From: Thalassobaculum sp965228445
GTDB lineage: Bacteria > Pseudomonadota > Alphaproteobacteria > Thalassobaculales > Thalassobaculaceae
Reading direction: 5' to 3'
Assembly: GCA_965228445.1 (NCBI GenBank)
Contig: OZ245813.1
Span: forward strand, 558,001 to 622,000
DNA length: 64,000 nucleotides
Below, one piece after another: positions 60,840-64,000 of the stretch. The position numbers and the translations under genes were made by a program. The notes beneath the pieces were generated by a model. That model saw nothing but the letters and a program-made list of their open reading frames with translations, did not search any database and was not told the origin of the DNA. How positions within the stretch are numbered: position 1 is the stretch's first letter; each line of letters opens with the position of its first letter.

Positions 60840-62492
60840 TCAGCCTTTCTTAGGGCCGCGCGTCGCCGTCGGTCTAATCACATCCCAGGGTTCGGGCATC
60901 TCGCCGACCGGGACCTCGATGATGGTCGGGCGGCGGGCGGCGAAGGCTTCCTTCACCTGAACCTCAAGCGCTTCCGGCGTTTCCGCCCGGCGTCCGTCGG
61001 CGCCATAGGCCTCGGCCAGTTTGACGAAGTCCGGGTTTGTGAACGTTGACGCGATGACCCGGTTGTCGTGCAGGTTTTTCTGCATGCGCAGGACGTTGCC
61101 ATAGGCGCCGTCGGCGAAGACCACCGCGACCAGCGGCAGGCCGTGATGCACGGCCGTGGCGATCTCGTTGGAGGTGAACATGAAGCCGCCATCGCCATTG
61201 ACCGACAGCACCGGCTTGTCCGGATGGGCCGCCTGCACGCCCAGCGCGGTGGCGTAGCCATAGCCGAGCGTGCCCTGGTAGCCGGGGGTGACCATCTGGC
61301 GCGGCCCGTAAACCGGGAAGCCGATGCGGCTGACGTAGCCGACCTGGGTGAACTCGTCGACGAAGTAGCCGTTCTCCGGCAGGGCGCGCCGCAGCGCGTC
61401 CAGGAAGGCCATCTGCGGGCCGCAGAGATCGTGGAACCGCTGCCAGTAGCGGGCCTTCAGCGCGGCGAACTCGTCGGATCGGGAGGCGCGGGCGGCATTG
61501 TGCTTCGGCAGGGCCGCCAGGATCGCGCGGGTCGCGGTGTCGGCGTCGGCCAGGATGCCGATCTCCGGCTTGGCGATGCGCACCAGCTCGGTCGGATCGA
61601 GGTCGATATGGATGATCTTCAGCTCGTCGTCGGTGCCCCACATCATCCGTTCCGGCTGCATGCGGCAGCCGATGCCGATGGCGACATCGCAGGTCGACCA
61701 GTATTCCGCACCGGCCGGATGGGGCAGGGCATAGGGCGAGCGCTCGTCGATCACGCCGCGGCCGTTCTGGTAGGACACCACCGGCGCTTCCAGGGCGGCC
61801 GACAGCTCGCGCACCGCCTCGGCTGCGTCGTAGGCACCGCCGCCGACCAGGATCATCGGGTTCTTCGCCTTGCCCAGCAGCTTCGCCGCCGACTCGATCA
61901 GGTCGGGATCGGCCTCCGGGTGGCGGATCTCATGGGGCGCGACGGGAGCCACCATGGCGCGCTGTTCCAGCACATCCATCGGCACTTCCACCGCGGCGGG
62001 GCGCGGGCGGCCGGAATACATGGCGCGGAACGCGTCGGCGACGACGCCCGGCACCTCGCTCGGGTGATCGGCCCGCCCGGCGTATTTGGTCAGCCGCTCC
62101 AGGATCCCGAGCTGGTCCGGGATTTCGTGCAGCATGCCGTAGCCGCGGCCCATGGCGCCGGACAGGATCTGCCCGGTCAGCGCCAGAACCTTGGCGCTGC
62201 ATCCGTAGGCGGTCGATAGGGCCGCGCCGGTGTTCAGGATGCCCGGACCGGGCACGACGGCATAGGCGCCGACCTTGCCGGTCGACTGGGCCCAGCCGAA
62301 GGCCATGTAGGCCGTACCCTGCTCGTGGCGGGCGTTCAGCACGCGGATCTCGTTGGAATGGTCGTGGAACGCGTTGAAAAGGTGGTCGAGCTGGATGCCG
62401 GGCAGGCCGAACACGGTGTCGATGCCGTGGGCGGTCAGCGCGTGGACCATGGCTTCACCACCGGAGATCGGGGTGCGGGGAGAGCCGTTCAT
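60840..62492 (-). CDS. ThDP-dependent enzyme, acetolactate synthase-like (second)
   Basis: A 550-aa protein of the acetohydroxyacid synthase superfamily. ATG 62492 has GAGG 8 nt upstream; the open frame before it lies outside the domain. Catalytic Glu in NARHEQGTAYMAFGW, ThDP/Mg site VNGDGGFMFTSNEIATAV ... VFADGAYGN. It is not close to the ThDP enzyme at 29.6-31.3 kb, so the two are not recent duplicates. No small subunit is adjacent. It lies between the CoxL-like and SDR genes, so it may act on a carbonyl compound in an accessory catabolic pathway. Confidence 0.8.
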   Translation of the reverse strand: MNGSPRTPISGGEAMVHALTAHGIDTVFGLPGIQLDHLFNAFHDHSNEIRVLNARHEQGTAYMAFGWAQSTGKVGAYAVVPGPGILNTGAALSTAYGCSAKVLALTGQILSGAMGRGYGMLHEIPDQLGILERLTKYAGRADHPSEVPGVVADAFRAMYSGRPRPAAVEVPMDVLEQRAMVAPVAPHEIRHPEADPDLIESAAKLLGKAKNPMILVGGGAYDAAEAVRELSAALEAPVVSYQNGRGVIDERSPYALPHPAGAEYWSTCDVAIGIGCRMQPERMMWGTDDELKIIHIDLDPTELVRIAKPEIGILADADTATRAILAALPKHNAARASRSDEFAALKARYWQRFHDLCGPQMAFLDALRRALPENGYFVDEFTQVGYVSRIGFPVYGPRQMVTPGYQGTLGYGYATALGVQAAHPDKPVLSVNGDGGFMFTSNEIATAVHHGLPLVAVVFADGAYGNVLRMQKNLHDNRVIASTFTNPDFVKLAEAYGADGRRAETPEALEVQVKEAFAARRPTIIEVPVGEMPEPWDVIRPTATRGPKKG

Positions 62493-62532
62493 GGATGGAG
62501 CCTCGTTCTTGTTTGTCGTTTTTCTTTGATGG

Positions 62533-64000
62533 TTACGCCCGGGCGTCGCGGATCGCCCGCCAGACCTTCTCCGGGGTGAGGGGCAGGTCCACATGCTCCA
62601 CCCCCAGCGGGCGCAGGGCGTCGACCACGGCATTGACGATAACGCCGGGGGCGCCGATCGAGGAGACCTCGCCCACCCCCTTGGCGCCGATCAGGCTGTT
62701 CGGGCTGGCGGTCGGCGCCCAGTGCAGGTCGAACAGCGGCATGTCGTCGGCCCGGGGCAGGGCGTAGTCCATCAGCGAGCCGGACAGCACCTGGCCGGAC
62801 TCCGGGTCGTGCACCATCGCCTCCATCAGCGCCTCGCCGATGGCCTGGCCGATGCCGCCATGGAGCTGGCCGCGGGCGGTCTGCTCGTTGATCACCCGGC
62901 CGAGGTCGTCGATGCCGCTGAACCGTTCGATGCGGACATGGCCGGTATCGGGATCGACCTCCACCTCCACGGCGTAGGAGCCGTTGGGGAAGGTGGTGTG
63001 CAGCCCTTCGAAATCGAGCTGGGCCATGCAGCCGGTGCCGAGATCGCCGTCATACTGCTCCGGCGGGACGGTCTCCCAGCCGGCGGCGACGTCGGCGAGA
63101 CTGATCCGGCGGTCGGTGCCGGCGATGCGGAAATCGCCGAGCCCGTATTCGATATCGACGGGAGCCGCCTCCAGCAGATGGCCCGCGACCTGCTTGGCCT
63201 TGTCCAGCATGTGCAGGGCGGTGCGGTGGACCGTGTTGGCGGCGATCGGCATCAGGTTGGAACCGCCGGTGCCGCCGCCCTTGGTGAGGAAGTCGCTGTC
63301 GCCCTGTTCGACCCGGATGCGCTCCACCGGGATCTCCAGGGTCTCGGCGGCGACCATGGCCAGGGCGGTGCGGTGACCCTGTCCGGAATCCTGGGTGCCG
63401 GTACGCACCAGAACCGAGCCGTCGGGGAGGGCCCGTACTTCCGAGCGTTCGGCGACCGAACCGCCGGTGGCGTGCATGTGGGTGCCGATGGCGAAGCCGC
63501 GGCGCCTGCCACTGCGCGCGCTGTCTTGCTTGCGCCGGCCGATGCCTTCGGCCTCGCTGATCTCGTGGATGCGGGCGAAGACGTTGGGGAAGTCGCCGCC
63601 GTCGATCGTCTCGCTCATCGCGGTGGTGTAGGGGAGCAGGTCCGGGGTGATCAGGTTGCGCCGGCGCAGCTCCATCCGGTCGATGCCGAGCCGGTCGGCG
63701 GCCACGTCGATCAGCCGCTCCAGGGTGCCGCCGCTCTCCGGTTTGCCGGCGCCGCGATAGGCGTCGGTGGTCATGGCGTTGGTGAAGACGCCGCGCACCC
63801 GGTAGTGCATGCCGGGAATGCGGTAGCAGTGGCCGAAGGTCCGCACCGCTCCGCCGGTGACGATGGCCGGGTTTACCGCGTTCCAATAGGCGCCGATATC
63901 GGCCAGCGCGTCGATCCTGAAGCCGAGGAACCTGCCGTCGGCATCCAGGGCGAGGGCGGCGCGGTCGACCCGACCGCGGCCCATGGCGTCGGACACGAAG
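62533..64000 (-). CDS. CoxL-like molybdopterin-binding subunit, 5' part outside window
   Basis: The C-terminal 489 or so residues of a xanthine dehydrogenase/aldehyde oxidase-type large subunit; the frame runs past base 64000. The active-site loop reads AYRGAGKPES, the form II (non-CO) pattern, not the AYRCSFR of true CO dehydrogenase. Other landmarks are TGTQDSGQGHRTALAMVAAE, GGTGGSNLMPI and IGAKGVGEVSSIGAPGVIVNAV, with the catalytic Glu in GVGE. It oxidises an unknown aldehyde or heterocycle. The medium and small subunits are expected outside the window. The ThDP gene follows after 40 nt. Confidence 0.88.
   Translation of the reverse strand, partial: FVSDAMGRGRVDRAALALDADGRFLGFRIDALADIGAYWNAVNPAIVTGGAVRTFGHCYRIPGMHYRVRGVFTNAMTTDAYRGAGKPESGGTLERLIDVAADRLGIDRMELRRRNLITPDLLPYTTAMSETIDGGDFPNVFARIHEISEAEGIGRRKQDSARSGRRRGFAIGTHMHATGGSVAERSEVRALPDGSVLVRTGTQDSGQGHRTALAMVAAETLEIPVERIRVEQGDSDFLTKGGGTGGSNLMPIAANTVHRTALHMLDKAKQVAGHLLEAAPVDIEYGLGDFRIAGTDRRISLADVAAGWETVPPEQYDGDLGTGCMAQLDFEGLHTTFPNGSYAVEVEVDPDTGHVRIERFSGIDDLGRVINEQTARGQLHGGIGQAIGEALMEAMVHDPESGQVLSGSLMDYALPRADDMPLFDLHWAPTASPNSLIGAKGVGEVSSIGAPGVIVNAVVDALRPLGVEHVDLPLTPEKVWRAIRDARA

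Noticed and set aside
62533..64000. True CO dehydrogenase large subunit
   Set aside because: The active-site loop is AYRGAGKPES, not AYRCSFR.

Overview
The window is dense, GC-rich chromosomal DNA with short intergenic gaps, many 1-8 nt gene overlaps, frequent GTG starts and GC-rich RBSs. The gene content and the block lptF-lptG-lptD-surA-pdxA-rsmA point to an alphaproteobacterium, probably of the Rhodospirillales type. This assignment is inferred from gene order and protein style, not from a marker-gene search. I see no rRNA, tRNA, CRISPR array, insertion sequence or prophage.

Region 1 (1-10.5 kb) looks like a cyclic-di-GMP and exopolysaccharide locus. Four tightly packed minus-strand genes encode a GH114/PelA-type glycoside hydrolase, a PelA-type polysaccharide deacetylase, a membrane-anchored TPR protein and the start of an outer-membrane protein that runs off the left edge. 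Together they resemble PelA and PelB, each split into two genes. A GGDEF diguanylate cyclase is divergent from them, and a PilZ protein and a Crp/Fnr regulator follow. Region 2 (10.5-21 kb) holds a secreted-type zinc peptidase, a 76-aa protein followed by YcaO and TfuA genes (a RiPP or peptide-thioamidation candidate), a class III cyclase-AAA-TPR regulator, a membrane protein with a peptidoglycan-binding-like tail, and a trypsin-like protease fused to a SleB-type cell-wall hydrolase.

Region 3 (21-34 kb) is sensory and accessory. It has a periplasmic sensor protein paired with a chemoreceptor, an ECF41-type sigma factor with its carboxymuconolactone-decarboxylase-like partner and a matching promoter, a DUF2892 protein overlapping a histidine kinase, a sulfolactate sulfo-lyase-like pair (SuyA/SuyB), a DUF983 protein, a ThDP enzyme and a second chemoreceptor. 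Region 4 (33.7-43.5 kb) is the conserved envelope block GNAT-rsmA-pdxA-surA-lptD-lptG-lptF, read leftward, with pepA divergent from lptF.

Region 5 (43.5-54.4 kb) is mixed housekeeping. It contains a histidine phosphatase, an aminotransferase, two tandem PAS-domain paralogues, a TSUP permease, a secreted RNase A-like toxin-domain protein, icd, a LOG-family protein, a LysM protein, and the phospholipid genes psd-pssA plus a second CDP-alcohol phosphatidyltransferase. Two large imperfectly symmetrical palindromic elements sit in convergent intergenic spaces at about 43.6 and 54.3 kb. Region 6 (54.4-64 kb) holds a PadR-controlled RND efflux pair, a cold-shock protein, and a leftward cluster of a CoxL-like molybdopterin subunit (cut by the right edge), a second ThDP enzyme and an atypical SDR.
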